From Ridgeia piscesae (Eukaryota > Annelida > Polychaeta > Sabellida > Siboglinidae), in the NCBI GenBank assembly GCA_025642075.2, contig JAODUO010000044.1, forward strand, positions 1 to 64,000: a stretch of DNA of 64,000 bases. The letters are read 5' to 3'. How positions within the stretch are numbered: position 1 is the stretch's first letter; the number at the start of each line of letters is the position of its first letter. Shown here one piece after another: positions 63,300-64,000 of this stretch. The position numbers were made by a program, and so were the translations under genes. A model generated the notes under the pieces. The model had not been told where the DNA came from. It did not search any database and saw only the letters and a program-made list of their open reading frames with translations.

Positions 63300-64000
63300 C
63301 TACAGACGCCAGGTGTGTAACAGTGTATGATCGGTTTGAAACTACTGTCACACCCCAATTTTTTATAGTATTTTAGCTTATTCATTTATCTTAGTTATTT
63401 AATTATTTATTATTTATGTTAGCTTATTTATTCCATTTTAGCTTATTTATTTAATTCATTTATATTTTGGAGTTAGCCATGCTGATGTGAAGAGCATTGA
63501 TTGGCATTGAATTATTTAAAAAGTGCTATATTAAGAAACAGAATTATTATTATGTTTAGGCATGATGTTTAAGAAAAGCAGCAATAGAAAGGTTTCATAT
63601 CCTTGATAAACTATCAATTTTCCATGCTACTGCCAGCTTCCTTAATAAAAATTCATGCCAAGGTACAACATCCCTGTATTAGCTTATGCCCTGCAGGAAA
63701 CAACGCAAGATATGTAGCTATAAACCAACATTACAATATCTAGACATCGTTTATATAATGTATCATAATGTAGCTATAAACCAACATTATAATACCTAGA
63801 CACTGTTTATATGATGACGCTTCAGATAGGCATCTTTACAAATGCTTCATATCTTTCAGAAACTTTAAGAAAAATCTATGCCAATATTTTCTGTTCCGGA
63901 GTACACAAGTTACACAAACTATAATTTTTTTATACACAAGGTTAGTTACAATGTACTGTATTTGCATACACAGCACAAGGAACAAAGGAAGATATGTAGC
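63300..64000. other. DBR1 upstream intron, no exon seen
   Basis: AT-rich, with TTATTTATTTA words near 63390-63460 and a direct repeat at about 63716-63752 and 63772-63808 (GTAGCTATAAACCAACATTA, then ATATAATGAT-like). The next DBR1 exon must lie beyond the window. Confidence 0.5.

Overview
This is a window of animal nuclear DNA: multi-exon genes with GT-AG introns of up to about 8-9 kb, very long dinucleotide tracts, and many LINE, LTR, hAT-like, SINE and fold-back elements. A GH18/CBM14 chitinase-family gene, a JmjC TYW5 gene and a DBR1 gene identify it as metazoan. The chitinase-family protein and the repeat style suggest a lophotrochozoan invertebrate, perhaps a mollusc. That placement is inference only.

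Three host genes can be reconstructed by joining exons whose reading phases agree. (1) Minus strand, about 27.6 to 4.9 kb: a nine-exon GH18 chitinase-like gene ending in a six-cysteine CBM14 chitin-binding domain. Its catalytic DxxDxDxE and MxYD motifs are gone, so it looks like a chitin-binding pseudoenzyme (chi-lectin type). Its signal-peptide exon was not found. (2) Plus strand, 47706-59415: a complete seven-exon TYW5 (tRNA wybutosine hydroxylase) of 313 aa, with one GC-AG intron. (3) Minus strand, 63299-61526: the last two coding exons of DBR1 (RNA lariat debranching enzyme), convergent with TYW5. The 5' part of DBR1 lies beyond the right edge.

The rest is intron or intergenic DNA filled with repeats. 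From left to right these are: a 1.43-kb palindrome with tRNA-like arms (3.0-4.5 kb); a perfect 63-nt palindrome (5.9 kb); a possible 4.8-kb transposon with inverted ends (7.2-12.0 kb) holding a TTAA-flanked fold-back element and a LINE tail; a LINE fragment (14.2-14.9 kb); AC/AT microsatellite blocks (15.7-17.3 kb); a 6.5-kb inverted repeat with 10-bp tandem arrays in both arms (20.15-26.68 kb); a 500-bp GT tract (27.7 kb); a 65-bp minisatellite (28.9-30.6 kb); a second TTAA fold-back element (34.6 kb); a CA tract (35.8 kb); a 522-bp tandem duplication (36.9-38.0 kb); a 36-bp minisatellite (38.3-40.3 kb); a zinc-finger-like transposon fragment (41.4 kb); a LINE RT remnant (43.4 kb); a 5' Ty3/gypsy remnant with one LTR (43.9-45.8 kb); and, inside TYW5 intron 1, a LINE tail, nested hAT-like elements and a tRNA-derived SINE.

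The strongest unusual signals are the decayed-active-site chitinase-like gene and the giant Foldback-like palindrome inside its second visible intron. The three genes belong to unrelated pathways (chitin binding, tRNA modification, intron lariat turnover), and nothing suggests coordinated function.
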